Below are positions 35,838-44,740 of a stretch of 64,000 bases of DNA, piece after piece. Within the stretch, counting starts at the first letter, position 1, and the number at the start of each line of letters is the position of its first letter. The notes below the pieces were generated by a model, which did not search any database, had not been told where the DNA came from, and saw nothing but the letters and a program-made list of their open reading frames with translations. Origin of the DNA: Histidinibacterium lentulum (GTDB taxonomy: Bacteria > Pseudomonadota > Alphaproteobacteria > Rhodobacterales > Rhodobacteraceae); contig NZ_ML119086.1 of the NCBI RefSeq assembly GCF_003789055.1, positions 1 through 64,000 of the forward strand, given 5' to 3'. The translations under genes were made by a program, and so were the position numbers.

Positions 35838-36608
35838 TCAGTCCGGCAGCACGACGAACCCCTGCCGCTCGAAGACCTCCCGCGCCTCCGACCCGCGCAG
35901 GTAGTCCATGAACGCCGCTGCTGATTCGCTGTCCCGGTTCGCCACTTCCGCCACGGGGTAGACGATCGGAGGATGGGTGTCCTTCGGAAATCTGCCCACC
36001 ACCGACACCGTCTCCTCGGCCAGCGCATCCGTGGCATAGACGATGCCGAACGGCGCCTCTCCGGCTGAAACGAAGGCAAGCGCGGCGCGGACATTGTCAG
36101 CCTGTGCGACGCGGCCGCTGACGTCTGCCCACAGGCCGAGGCTTTCAAGTGCCGCCTTGCCATAGATGCCGGCAGGCACGGCGTCGACCAGAGCCATCGC
36201 GAGCGGCCCGTCCCCGATCATCGCCCCGAGGTCGAAGCCCGGCCCGATGTCGACAGGTTCCATCCCACCCTCCGATGTTATCAGCACGATGGAATTCTCA
36301 AGCAGATCGAACCGCGTGCCGGGCTCCAGAAGACCGTCCGCCTGCAGCGCATCCATCCAGTCCGGACTGGCCGAGATGAAGATATCCGCCGGCGCACCCT
36401 GTTGGATCTGCCGCGCCAGGGCAGAGGAGCCAGCCAGCGAAACGACGAGGTCATGACCGGTGGCCGCCTCGAACCTCTCCTCGATTTCCGCCATGGCATC
36501 GGTAAGGCTGGAGGCGGCGAAGACGGTGATCTCCTCCGCAAGGGCCGTGGCGGGACCCGACACAGTCCATGCAAGCGCGACCGCAACGACCTGGGCAGAC
36601 CTGAGCAT
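35838..36608 (-). CDS. modA: Molybdate ABC transporter periplasmic binding protein
   Basis: A 256-residue binding protein with a cleavable signal peptide (about 1-24, ending ALAEE). Oxyanion-contact motifs are FAASSLTDAM (start of mature protein), AGSSALARQIQQGAPADIFISA, and IVYATDA. The ATG at 36608 places the signal peptide correctly. It is the first gene of modABC, preceded by a palindromic Mo-box-like site 20 bases upstream. Confidence 0.94.
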   Translation of the reverse strand: MLRSAQVVAVALAWTVSGPATALAEEITVFAASSLTDAMAEIEERFEAATGHDLVVSLAGSSALARQIQQGAPADIFISASPDWMDALQADGLLEPGTRFDLLENSIVLITSEGGMEPVDIGPGFDLGAMIGDGPLAMALVDAVPAGIYGKAALESLGLWADVSGRVAQADNVRAALAFVSAGEAPFGIVYATDALAEETVSVVGRFPKDTHPPIVYPVAEVANRDSESAAAFMDYLRGSEAREVFERQGFVVLPD

Positions 36609-36627
36609 CGCGGGGGCTCCAATCTCT

Positions 36628-36649
36628 GATATGTTTCGGCAAACATATC
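36628..36649. promoter_or_regulatory. Mo-box-like palindrome upstream of modA
   Basis: The arms GATATGTTT (36628-36636) and AAACATATC (36641-36649) match perfectly around a 4-base centre, CGGC. It sits immediately upstream of modA, between it and the modE-like gene. ModE regulators bind AT-rich palindromes at mod promoters, so this is the likely operator for molybdate repression. It does not match the E. coli ModE consensus letter by letter. Confidence 0.7.
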
Positions 36650-36676
36650 GACCCCTCGAAGGCCTGGGGTCAAGCG

Positions 36677-37057
36677 TTATGGTTGATCGGGAATATCCCT
36701 CAGAAGTGCACGCAGGGCGGCGATGCTTCCGGCGCATCCTGTTGTGGCCTCGGCCTCGACTGTCCGATACCGCGCCAGGACTTCGCGTCCGAGATCGGTC
36801 AGGACGGCGCCGCCACCGCCCGGACCACCTCGAGTGCTCACAACGAGCGGCGCTCGGAACATCGCGTTGAGCGTCCCGATAAGGTCCCAGGCGCGCTTGT
36901 AGCTCATTCCCATCTCCCGGCCCGCCGCGGCGATCGACCCGAACCGCGCGATCCCGTCGAGAAGGTCCGCCTTGCCCGGCCCGATCATTTCGTCCTCACC
37001 GAAGACGATGCGGATGCGCAGACAGGGTTCCTCTGGGCGATATGGTCCGGACGGCAT
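36677..37057 (-). CDS. modE: ModE-type molybdenum-dependent regulator (DNA-binding domain only)
   Basis: A 126-residue protein made of a LysR-like winged HTH of the ModE N-terminal type: KADLLDGIARFGSIAAAGREMGMSYKRAWDLI, LNAMFRAPLVV and GGPGGGGAVLTDLGREVLARYR. There is no C-terminal Mop/TOBE molybdate-binding domain, as in many short alphaproteobacterial ModE-like proteins. The start at 37057 is uncertain; a TTG at 37099 with GAAGGG upstream is the alternative. It precedes modABC on the same strand with the palindrome between. Confidence 0.82.
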   Translation of the reverse strand: MPSGPYRPEEPCLRIRIVFGEDEMIGPGKADLLDGIARFGSIAAAGREMGMSYKRAWDLIGTLNAMFRAPLVVSTRGGPGGGGAVLTDLGREVLARYRTVEAEATTGCAGSIAALRALLRDIPDQP

Positions 37058-37105
37058 ATCGCAGGATGTGACGGAAACTCTGCCACCGATCAAGCGCAAC
37101 GCCCT

Positions 37106-38428
37106 TCAGCGCGCGATCCGGAGCTCTGCCTTCAGCCCGCCCAGGTCTTCGCTCGTGCCCAACCGCAGAACGCCGCCATGGGCACGAGCCACGTCGGACA
37201 CGATCGCGAGGCCGAGACCGACGCCGCTGCCCCGGTCCTGATTCCGGGCGGGGTCGAGCCGGACGAAGGGACGCACCGCCTGATCGCGCGCTTCGGGCGG
37301 AATTCCGGGGCCATCGTCCTCCACGATGATCGTGACCGCGCGGGGCGTCGTCCGGACGGTCACTACCGCGCGGGTGCCATAGCGGACGGCGTTTCCAAGG
37401 AGATTGTCGAGCGCACGGCGGAGCGCCATCGGTCGCAGCCCCATCACCTGCGCTTCCTCCGGCGTCCCGGACCCGAGCGACACGTTGCGGCCGGCGCGGC
37501 GGGCGTCCTCGACTGCCGCACGGACGAGAGTCACGGGATCGGCCTCCGCCTGTGCGTCCTCGGCATTGTCGCGGGCGAAGTCGAGGAAGGTATCGAGTAG
37601 GTGCTGCATCTCGTCCACGTCCTTCAGAAGGGGCGCAGCCTCTTCTTCGTCGAGCATCGACAGGCCCAACCTGAGACGGGTCAGTGGCGTTCTCAGGTCG
37701 TGGCTGACACCCGAGAGCATCATCGTCCGGCTCTGGGTCTGTCTTTCGATCCGGCCCCGCATCTCCACGAAAGCGCGTCCCGCCGCGCGCAATTCGGTGG
37801 CGCCGGACGGTGTATAGGGCTCGATCCGCCCCTTGCCGAATTCCTCCGCGGCATGGGCCATCCGGGTGATCGGACGCAGCTGGTTGCGCAGATAGATATA
37901 GGCGATGACCGAAAGCAGAATTCCGAAGAACAGCATCAGCACGATCAGCTGGTGCGGGTTCGACGCCGAGATCCGGTCGCGGTCGAACTCGATCAGGAGC
38001 GGACCGTGGGGTGTGTCCAGCCAGACCTCTACGTCCCTGTGATCGGGCAGCACCGTCGCCCGCAGCCCCGTCACCTCCTCCTGCAGCCGCGCGATCACGA
38101 TCCCGCCCGAGAGATCGAGGAACCGGACAAGATCGGCCGAAGGGGTCGGACCCGCCTCGAGACTGGCCACAAGTCCCAGTGACGGCGCGAGATCCGCGAT
38201 CGCGGCGCGGGCCGTCTCTGGATCGGGCGCTTCGCGAACCGTTTCCGCCAGCAGCCGCAGATCATATCCGATCGACTCGGCCATCTGGGTGGTCACATCG
38301 GCAAAGTGGCGCTGGATGAACGCCACCGTGACGATCACCTGCAGCCCGAAAATGGGCAGCAGAAGGATCAGGGCGGCCCTCCCGTAGAGGCCCCTGGGCA
38401 TGTATCTCTTGAGCCAGCCGAACGACAT
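37106..38428 (-). CDS. Membrane sensor histidine kinase (EnvZ-like, HAMP-HisKA-HATPase)
   Basis: A 440-residue kinase. The first helix is about 18-38, a periplasmic sensor region follows, the second helix is about 160-180, then a HAMP linker (LRNQLRPITRMAHAAEEFGKGR). The HisKA box is SGVSHDLRTPLTRLRL, and the ATPase has the N box LDNLLGNAVRYG and the G boxes DDGPGIP and GVGLGLAI. It resembles EnvZ-type kinases. There is no response-regulator gene next to it; the modE-like gene lies downstream 48 bases away. Confidence 0.93.
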   Translation of the reverse strand: MSFGWLKRYMPRGLYGRAALILLLPIFGLQVIVTVAFIQRHFADVTTQMAESIGYDLRLLAETVREAPDPETARAAIADLAPSLGLVASLEAGPTPSADLVRFLDLSGGIVIARLQEEVTGLRATVLPDHRDVEVWLDTPHGPLLIEFDRDRISASNPHQLIVLMLFFGILLSVIAYIYLRNQLRPITRMAHAAEEFGKGRIEPYTPSGATELRAAGRAFVEMRGRIERQTQSRTMMLSGVSHDLRTPLTRLRLGLSMLDEEEAAPLLKDVDEMQHLLDTFLDFARDNAEDAQAEADPVTLVRAAVEDARRAGRNVSLGSGTPEEAQVMGLRPMALRRALDNLLGNAVRYGTRAVVTVRTTPRAVTIIVEDDGPGIPPEARDQAVRPFVRLDPARNQDRGSGVGLGLAIVSDVARAHGGVLRLGTSEDLGGLKAELRIAR

Positions 38429-38466
38429 GCGATGACGCTAGTCTCCGCGCAGAAGGAGGGAAAGGC

Positions 38467-39372
38467 ATGACCCCCGGAAGACCAGAGACCATCGCGGACG
38501 GCATCGTCAGGGTCCTCGCACCCAATCCTTCGCCGATGACGGGGCCTGGAACCAACAGCTACCTCCTCGGCGATCGAGACCTCGCCGTGATAGATCCGGG
38601 CCCGGCGATGGCAACTCATCTCGAGGCACTGCTTGCCGCGATCGGGGGACGACCGGTGAGGGCCGTTCTGGTGACCCATGCGCATCGCGACCATACAGAT
38701 CTTGCATCACCACTGGCGCGACGCACCGGTGCGCCGATCCTCGCCTTCGGCGACGTCCGGGCCGGACGCAGTACAGCGATGGAGGCGTTGGCCGGAACAG
38801 GCGGACTCGGCGGCGGCGAGGGCGTGGCCGAGGGCTTCCGGCCGGACATCACACTGGCCGATGGCGAAAGTCTCGACGGTGCCGACTGGTCCCTGCGCGC
38901 GTTCCACACACCCGGCCATTTCGGCAATCACTTGTGCTTCGTCTCGGGCGATGCGGGCTTCTCTGGCGATCTCGTGTTGGGATGGACAACGACGCTGATA
39001 TCTCCGCCCGACGGGGACATCGGCGACTTCCGCACCTCCTGCATCCGGCTGCGGAACATGGGTCTCGCCCGTCTCCTGCCAGGCCACGGGCCCGCGGTCG
39101 ACGTCCCCGCGGACAGGATCGACACCCTCCTCGCCCACCGCCTTGCCCGGGAAAAGGCGATCCTCGCGGCTCTGTCGGAAAGCGACCTCTCGGATATTGC
39201 GTCGCTGACCATGCAGGTCTACGCCGACACTCCGCCCGAGATGCATCCTGCCGCCGCGCGCAACCTCTTGGCGCATCTCGTCGATCTCTGCGACCGCGGG
39301 CTTGCCGAAGCCGTCCCACGCCTCGCCCTCGACGCCCGCTACCGCCTGGCCCGCTGCTCCAAGGAAACGTGA
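38467..39372 (+). CDS. MBL-fold metallo-hydrolase (LACTB2-like)
   Basis: A 301-residue metallo-beta-lactamase-fold protein with the metal motif THAHRDHTDL (about 69-78), a later His in FHTPGHFGNHL, D in FSGDLVLG, and H in LLPGHGP. The C-terminal winged-helix-like region (AREKAILAAL..) is as in LACTB2-type nucleases/thioesterases. A strong GGAGGGAAAGG precedes the ATG. It is divergent from the histidine kinase, with only 38 bases between the starts. Confidence 0.88.
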   Translation: MTPGRPETIADGIVRVLAPNPSPMTGPGTNSYLLGDRDLAVIDPGPAMATHLEALLAAIGGRPVRAVLVTHAHRDHTDLASPLARRTGAPILAFGDVRAGRSTAMEALAGTGGLGGGEGVAEGFRPDITLADGESLDGADWSLRAFHTPGHFGNHLCFVSGDAGFSGDLVLGWTTTLISPPDGDIGDFRTSCIRLRNMGLARLLPGHGPAVDVPADRIDTLLAHRLAREKAILAALSESDLSDIASLTMQVYADTPPEMHPAAARNLLAHLVDLCDRGLAEAVPRLALDARYRLARCSKET

Positions 39373-39381
39373 CACGACCTC

Positions 39382-39410
39382 TGGACGCCCCTGCGGAGCG
39401 TTGCTATAGG
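39382..39410 (+). promoter_or_regulatory. Candidate promoter of tRNA-Asn
   Basis: TGGACG (39382-39387), a 17-base spacer, and TATAGG (39405-39410) end 11 bases before the tRNA, giving transcription a start point right at or just before its 5' end. Fit to the sigma-70 consensus is moderate. Confidence 0.5.
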
Positions 39411-39421
39411 CACCTCCGTGT

Positions 39422-39496
39422 TCCGGCGTAGCTCAGCGGTAGAGCAGTTGACTGTTAATCAATTGGTCGTAGGTTCGATCCCTACCGCCGGAGCCA
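39422..39496 (+). tRNA. tRNA-Asn (anticodon GTT), with encoded CCA
   Basis: A complete cloverleaf. The acceptor stem TCCGGCG (39422-39428) pairs with CGCCGGA (39486-39492), G73 is at 39493, and an encoded CCA at 39494-39496. The anticodon loop is CTGTTAA (39452-39458) with GTT at 39454-39456, and the T-arm is GTAGG-TTCGATC-CCTAC. It decodes AAC/AAU. No integrated element is attached to its 3' end here. Confidence 0.97.
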
Positions 39497-39805
39497 AAAC
39501 CACCTGAAGTACTGATCTCTAAGGCTTTCCGAGGCCCTGGATGGGAGTTCGGTGGTCATGGGTCGATAGGACCGGTGCCGCGCGATCGCCCGGCGCTTTC
39601 CGAGCTCTTGCCCTGACGCATGAACCCTACCGCGAGTGCATCGGGCCGAAGGCGAGATGCGTGAGGGAAAATGAGTCCCGGTCGTACACCTCGCGCTCCC
39701 GGTGGCCTCCACGCATGAGCGCGGAATCGACGAGCGTCGAATACTGATGCCCGGCATCGACGGCGCGAGACTTCGATGCTCGCCGATACAGCTCACCGGG
39801 GCGGC
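39497..39805. other. 309-base gap between tRNA-Asn and the amidohydrolase stop
   Basis: No gene-like reading frame, no integrase fragment and no repeat of the tRNA 3' end were seen here. It lies between the tRNA and the 3' end of a minus-strand gene, so it should contain both terminators, but no clear stem with a T-run was found. Confidence 0.5.
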
Positions 39806-41179
39806 TCAGGCATACTCGGCGGTGGCCGCGCGCGCCTTGAATTCTCCGAAGATCCGCCGGCCGGACCGGACCAGGCGCTCCTGCAGATCCGGAATGTCGC
39901 TGCGCAGCATGTGCCCGCCGCGCTTGTGGATCCGTCCCTGGACCATGACCGTGTCCACATTGCCCGGGTTGGCGTAGCCGGCCACCGCACGATACGGATC
40001 GAAGGCCCCGGCAATGTTCAGATCGTTGGCGCGCAACAGGATCAGGTCCGCCGCCTTGCCCGGCTCGAGCGTGGAGGTCCGTCGCTCGAGTCGCGCCAGC
40101 CGGGCCCCCTCGATCGTCGCCCATCCCAGCGCCTGCCGCGCGGTGATCGGCTGCGGATGCGGCCGCTCGCCGGTTTCGTCGAGCATCCGTTTGCTGGTCT
40201 GGTAGCGCTCCGCCTGCAAGGTGAACCGAATGCAGGCGAACATGTCCGCTCCATAGGCGCATTCGATATCGGTACCGATGGAGAACGGAACGCCGCGCTC
40301 AAGAAGACGACCGGAGAGCAGATCGCCGTAGCACATCTGCATCTCGACCTCGGCCGTCACGTTGAAGGTGGCGCCGTGATCGACCAGCACGCCGAGGTCC
40401 CGGTCCGTCAGTTCGTTACCGTGAACGATGTTCACCCGGCGGTCGACGAGCCCCGCCTCGGCGGCCCGGACATAGCCCTCGGGCGCAGGCATCTTCGCCC
40501 CCGAGTGGTGGATCGACACCACGAGATCGAGGTCCTTCGCCATGCCGAGATCCTGCAGCACTACCTCCTCCACCGACATCTGCGGCCCGAGGATCGCGAG
40601 GCCCATGGTCACCAGTGCGTCGTCGCGGGAGAGGCGTCCTTGTCTCAGACGCTCCACTTCCGCCCGGTTCATCGGGGTCTCGGAGAAGTGCTTCTGGCCG
40701 GGCTTCGGGTCGGGTTTGGCGGAGCCATGGAGAAACATCGCCCGGATCCCGGCATCCTCGAGCCCGTCGATCGCGGCGTCGGAATGGTCAGGCGTAGGAT
40801 TGTTGTGATGCCAGTCCACGATGGTGGTCACCCCACAGTTCAGCTGGTTCAGGGCGCCCACGAGGTTGGCGATATGAATGTCTTCCGGGGTGAAGAAACC
40901 GGCAAGGCCAGCATGCATCGCCCGGAAATAGTTCGTCGCCGTCCAGTCCAGCGCGAGACCCCGCAGGCCGGTCTGCCAGGTGTGGATATGGGCGTTCACC
41001 AGCCCGGGCATCACGATCATGCCACCGGCGTCGATGACCTCGTCGGCGGCCCCTGCGTCGATGTCAGGCGCTATCCGCTCGATCCTTCCATCTTTCACGA
41101 CGATATCGTGCCCGGGGAGCGGCGCGCTGTTCTCGGCAAGCGTGAGTACGAGCCCGTTTCGGATCAGTATCGTGGTCAT
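39806..41179 (-). CDS. Amidohydrolase-family protein (chlorohydrolase/deaminase-like)
   Basis: A 457-residue metal-dependent hydrolase of the SsnA/AtzA-like branch. Metal ligands are H64 and H66 in VNAHIHT, H224 in VSIHH, and D304 in IGTDIECAYG; H253 lies in IVHGNEL. The usual HxxE acid after the third His is not obvious here (SIHHSGAK). AGGAGGAGA precedes the ATG at 41179. Deamination or dechlorination of a heterocycle is the family activity; the substrate is unknown. It is divergent from a TauE/SafE permease. Confidence 0.82.
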   Translation of the reverse strand: MTTILIRNGLVLTLAENSAPLPGHDIVVKDGRIERIAPDIDAGAADEVIDAGGMIVMPGLVNAHIHTWQTGLRGLALDWTATNYFRAMHAGLAGFFTPEDIHIANLVGALNQLNCGVTTIVDWHHNNPTPDHSDAAIDGLEDAGIRAMFLHGSAKPDPKPGQKHFSETPMNRAEVERLRQGRLSRDDALVTMGLAILGPQMSVEEVVLQDLGMAKDLDLVVSIHHSGAKMPAPEGYVRAAEAGLVDRRVNIVHGNELTDRDLGVLVDHGATFNVTAEVEMQMCYGDLLSGRLLERGVPFSIGTDIECAYGADMFACIRFTLQAERYQTSKRMLDETGERPHPQPITARQALGWATIEGARLARLERRTSTLEPGKAADLILLRANDLNIAGAFDPYRAVAGYANPGNVDTVMVQGRIHKRGGHMLRSDIPDLQERLVRSGRRIFGEFKARAATAEYA

Positions 41180-41514
41180 CGGCGTCTCCTCCTGCTTGCC
41201 CGAGTCTCCCGCGCCGGAGCGTCGGTCGGGCGCACGAGGATGTCCAGACACAGTGAAGTCTCGCCCGACGCGCGGCACCATGCGGGGCCCGAGGCGGCTG
41301 CCGGCGACGCGCCTTCCGGCCGCGGGGAGTGGACCCCCGGCTTCCCGCCTGGACCGGCCCATGCCCGGGCCAGCGCGAGGCTTGCATCTGCCTGCATTCC
41401 GCTGCGCGGCGGCAGACAATGCCTTGAGCCTCGGCGCGCCAAGATGCATTGGTGCCCGGCGACCATCGGTTCTGGCCGGACCGCGACGGGGTGACGACGG
41501 GCACATCAATCACA
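41180..41514. other. 335-base divergent promoter region
   Basis: This region separates the amidohydrolase from the TauE/SafE permease. Frames extending upstream of both genes have no family resemblance. No perfect dyad or clear sigma-70 promoter was recognised; the high GC content makes weak boxes hard to judge. It should hold promoters for both genes. Confidence 0.45.
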
Positions 41515-42267
41515 ATGCCAGAGACACTCCTCTTCTGGATCACCGCGACCGTCGCAGCCTTCTTTGTCGGCGCGACCAAGGGCGGGTTGCCTGCGGTCGC
41601 GATGCTCAGCGTACCGCTCCTGTCGCTGGTGATGTCCCCGCTCGAGGGCGCCGCTCTGCTTCTTCCGGTCTACATCGTGAGCGATATCTACGGCCTCTGG
41701 ATCTACCGGCGGTCCTTCTCGCGGCGAAATCTCTACATTCTCTTCCCGGCCGGGCTGATCGGCATCGTTGCGGCCTGGCTGCTCGCCGGGTGGACGGACG
41801 ACGATGCCGTGCGGCTTGCCGTGGGCATCGTTGGCCTCGGATTTGTCGCGATGCGGATGTGGACCCGGATCCGCGGCGCAAGCGAACCGCACCCGGCACG
41901 GGTTCCACAGGGATTGTTCTGGGGGGCCATATCGGGGTTCACCAGCTTCGTCGCTCACGCCGGCGGTCCCGCCTTTCAGATCTACGTCATCCCGCAGCAA
42001 TTGCCGAAGATGGTGTTCGCGGGCACGTCGACCATACTCTTCGCCCTGTTGAACCTGGCCAAGGTTCCGCCCTACATCGCGCTGGATCTCTTTGATGTGC
42101 ACCAGCTTCGACAGGCCGCGATCCTTACGCCGATCGCCGTATTCGGAGCGTGGATCGGATACCGGATCACGCAGATCCTTCCAGAGCGGCTGTTCTTCTT
42201 CGCGGTCGAAGCCGCGCTTCTGGTCCTGTCCCTCCTCCTGATCCGCGCGGGCTGGCCGATGGGTTGA
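41515..42267 (+). CDS. TauE/SafE-family permease
   Basis: A 250-residue membrane protein of about 7-8 helices with the two-fold repeat of the family: FFVGATKGGLPAVAMLSVPLL near the N-terminus and ISGFTSFVAHAGGPAFQIY in the second half. The ATG at 41515 is placed just before the first helix; a GTG at 41491 is the alternative, and neither has a strong ribosome site. It probably exports an organic or sulfur anion. The divergent amidohydrolase may make or degrade a related compound; that link is inference. Confidence 0.84.
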   Translation: MPETLLFWITATVAAFFVGATKGGLPAVAMLSVPLLSLVMSPLEGAALLLPVYIVSDIYGLWIYRRSFSRRNLYILFPAGLIGIVAAWLLAGWTDDDAVRLAVGIVGLGFVAMRMWTRIRGASEPHPARVPQGLFWGAISGFTSFVAHAGGPAFQIYVIPQQLPKMVFAGTSTILFALLNLAKVPPYIALDLFDVHQLRQAAILTPIAVFGAWIGYRITQILPERLFFFAVEAALLVLSLLLIRAGWPMG

Positions 42268-42509
42268 GGCCGTGAGAAACGGCCGGAAACACCTCTCCGC
42301 CGCCGGGCCGCTCGGGCAAACTCCGGACGCCGCCTCCCGCCGCGGCGTTGACACCCGCGCCCGGACCGTCACGTCTCCGGGTGGGCCGGCATCCGCTCTT
42401 ACGCACCAGATCCTCGGTGGATGATCGGAAATTATGGGCGAACGTCAGCGATATACTGTCCTTCGACGCGGCAGAAGGAAGGGTGGATCGTTGCGCAGGA
42501 ACGCGCACC

Positions 42510-43418
42510 CTACGGTTCTACCACCCCCAAGAACTCCCGCCATTCCCCCTTGCTCATCCCGCTTGTTTCCTGAGTGACCTTTTCGCCCTTCAGCATCCGC
42601 CGCACGCACTCCACTCCCTTCGCCGACAATACCGCCCCCCCGAGCCGGTAATCCTCGAAGGCGCCGTAGGCGGCGGGGACCCAGTCCCTGACCATGGCAC
42701 AGATGGCCTCGGCGTAGACGCGGATCTCGTATTGGGCGTGGGCATCCGCCCTCAGGCGCAGGAAATGGAAGAGGTTGTGCAGGTCCACCTTCCAGTACCA
42801 TTGCGTGTAGATGTTCGCGGGCAGGTTCATCCGGGCGAGTTCCCGGGCGAGGCCTTGCTGTCCTTCCTGGGAGATCATCGCCTCGTAGTGGTCATAGGCC
42901 CGGGCGGCGTCGGATTTCAGCCAGTCGAGAACCCGGGCGGCTTCCTCCCCCGACAGGGCCTCGCCGCGGCCCTGGTTGTTGACCACGGATTGCGCGGCGA
43001 GCATCTCCTGTTCGGGGATGTAGAATTCGCGGTCGAGGATCGAATAGCGGGCGGAATACTCGTTCACATTGGCGGTGCGGTGGCGAATCCATTGCCGGGC
43101 GACGAAGACCGGCAGCTTCACATGGAGTTTCAGCTCGCACATCTCGAAGGGCGTGGAGTGCCAGTGCCGCATCAGGTAGCGGATCAGGCCCTCGTCGTTC
43201 GACACGGCCTTGGTGCCCCGTCCATAGGAGACGCGGGCGGCCTGGCAGATGGCGGCATCGTCGCCCATGTAGTCGATCACCCGAACGAAGCCGTGGTCGA
43301 GCACGGGCCGCGCGAGGAAGAGATGGGCCTCCATGCCGGGCGACACGGCGCGCAGGGTCGGGCGCGGTTCGGCGCGGAGGGCGGCGATCTCGGCCTCCTG
43401 CTCGGGGGTGAGCGACAT
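42510..43418 (-). CDS. thyX: Flavin-dependent thymidylate synthase
   Basis: A 302-residue FAD enzyme making dTMP from dUMP with methylene-THF and NAD(P)H. The ThyX signature is [17 protein letters not shown] (about 110-126); [20 protein letters not shown] carries other FAD/dUMP contacts. AGGAGA lies 6 bases before the ATG. Length is slightly long because of an N-terminal extension of about 25 residues. It is divergent from the lipoprotein gene. Confidence 0.96.
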   Translation of the reverse strand: MSLTPEQEAEIAALRAEPRPTLRAVSPGMEAHLFLARPVLDHGFVRVIDYMGDDAAICQAARVSYGRGTKAVSNDEGLIRYLMRHWHSTPFEMCELKLHVKLPVFVARQWIRHRTANVNEYSARYSILDREFYIPEQEMLAAQSVVNNQGRGEALSGEEAARVLDWLKSDAARAYDHYEAMISQEGQQGLARELARMNLPANIYTQWYWKVDLHNLFHFLRLRADAHAQYEIRVYAEAICAMVRDWVPAAYGAFEDYRLGGAVLSAKGVECVRRMLKGEKVTQETSGMSKGEWREFLGVVEP

Positions 43419-43628
43419 GGGGGTCTCCTATGCGTGGCAGCGGTCCAGGCTACTATATCTGGCGTCCGTCCCGGGAAAAGAGCCGAAAATCCGTGGCAAA
43501 TCGGGAACATGGGCGGGGAGGTTCACTGCGCCCGGGACCGCGGGCGTTGACAGAAGGTCAGCCGGAGAGAAGAAATCGGGGTAACGCCGGGCGAAGACCC
43601 GGGACCTTGAGCTAGAGCAGGTGACCCA

Positions 43629-44729
43629 ATGTTCCGACTGATGATCGCCGTTTCGGCGCTCGCTCTCGTGTCCGCTTGCGGCGATGGCGACGGACAGCCC
43701 TTCGACTTCGGCGACGAGACCGAAGAGCCCGCGGCGGACGATCCGACCGGCACCGGCGGCACCGGCACAGGAGGCGACGACACCGCGGACCAGCCCGACG
43801 GCGTCGCGGGGGCCGAGCTTCCGCCCGGCACGACCGAGCCCCAGGCCGACGGCTCGATCCGGCGGTTCGAGCCCCGCAACGAGCAGGGCGGCGGGCGGAT
43901 CATCTCCCCGGTGGTCTACGACCGCGAGAACGACACGTTCACCGTCGACAACCTCGCCTTCGACGGGTTCAACACCTACCAGCGGGGGCGGGCGATCGGC
44001 TCCATGGGCGGCTATGCGGTCTACGAGGCGGACGTGCAGGTCACCGACTTCCTAGACGGCGACCAGGTGGGACAGATCGTGCCCTACCGCGCGATCCTCG
44101 GGGTGAGCCAGAACACTGTCCGCAACGACGCGGGCGAGACGGTCCCGCGCAGCTCCTTCGCCATCGTTCGCACGGGCGGCTACGTCAACTTCGGCTTCGG
44201 TGGTTTCGTCTACGAGCGTGAGGGCGGCGTGGTGCTGCCGACCGAGGGCCAGGCGAACTTCTCTGGTGACTATGCGGGGATCCGTGTCTTCGACGCGCGC
44301 GGCGGGCTGGAGTTCGTGCGCGGCGACATGACGGTCGACATCGACTTCAACGATTTCAACGCCAACGCGGGCGTGAAGGGCCGGATCGCGAACCGGGAGT
44401 TCTTCAACGCGGACGGCACGCCGATCGCCACGGGCAATCAGGAGGGCCAGCTGCCGAACCCCGACGTGGTCTTCGTGATCACCGACGGCGAGGGCAGCAG
44501 CGTGGATCGCAACGGCGAGATCACCGGCCAGGTGCTCAGCACCTATGTGCCCGACGGCGCCAACGCCCCGGAGGAATACGAGACCGGTACCTATTTCGCC
44601 GTCATCTCGGGCGATCTGACGGACCGCGCCGATGGCGGCGAGATTACCGGCGTGATGGTGATCACCTCGACCGATCCGCGCGACGACGTCCCGGCTCAGG
44701 AAACGGGCGGCTTCATCCTCTACCGCTAG
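43629..44729 (+). CDS. Lipoprotein, candidate Slam-dependent surface lipoprotein
   Basis: A 366-residue lipoprotein. The signal peptide ends in the lipobox V14-S15-A16-C17, with G at +2, so outer-membrane sorting is expected. A long Gly/Asp/Thr-rich flexible linker (about 18-75) follows, as used to hold a domain off the surface. The C-terminal half is rich in short alternating beta strands (GGYVNFGFGGF, GDMTVDIDFNDFNANAGVKGRI, GEITGVMVI, FILYR end), like the eight-strand barrel of TbpB-type Slam substrates. The next gene, 11 bases downstream, is a Slam-like barrel protein. Ligand unknown. Confidence 0.7.
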   Translation: MFRLMIAVSALALVSACGDGDGQPFDFGDETEEPAADDPTGTGGTGTGGDDTADQPDGVAGAELPPGTTEPQADGSIRRFEPRNEQGGGRIISPVVYDRENDTFTVDNLAFDGFNTYQRGRAIGSMGGYAVYEADVQVTDFLDGDQVGQIVPYRAILGVSQNTVRNDAGETVPRSSFAIVRTGGYVNFGFGGFVYEREGGVVLPTEGQANFSGDYAGIRVFDARGGLEFVRGDMTVDIDFNDFNANAGVKGRIANREFFNADGTPIATGNQEGQLPNPDVVFVITDGEGSSVDRNGEITGQVLSTYVPDGANAPEEYETGTYFAVISGDLTDRADGGEITGVMVITSTDPRDDVPAQETGGFILYR

Positions 44730-44740
44730 GGAGCGACGAC

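Noticed and set aside
39422-39805. Genomic island integrated at tRNA-Asn
   Set aside because: No integrase and no direct repeat of the tRNA 3' end was found downstream; the neighbouring genes look chromosomal.
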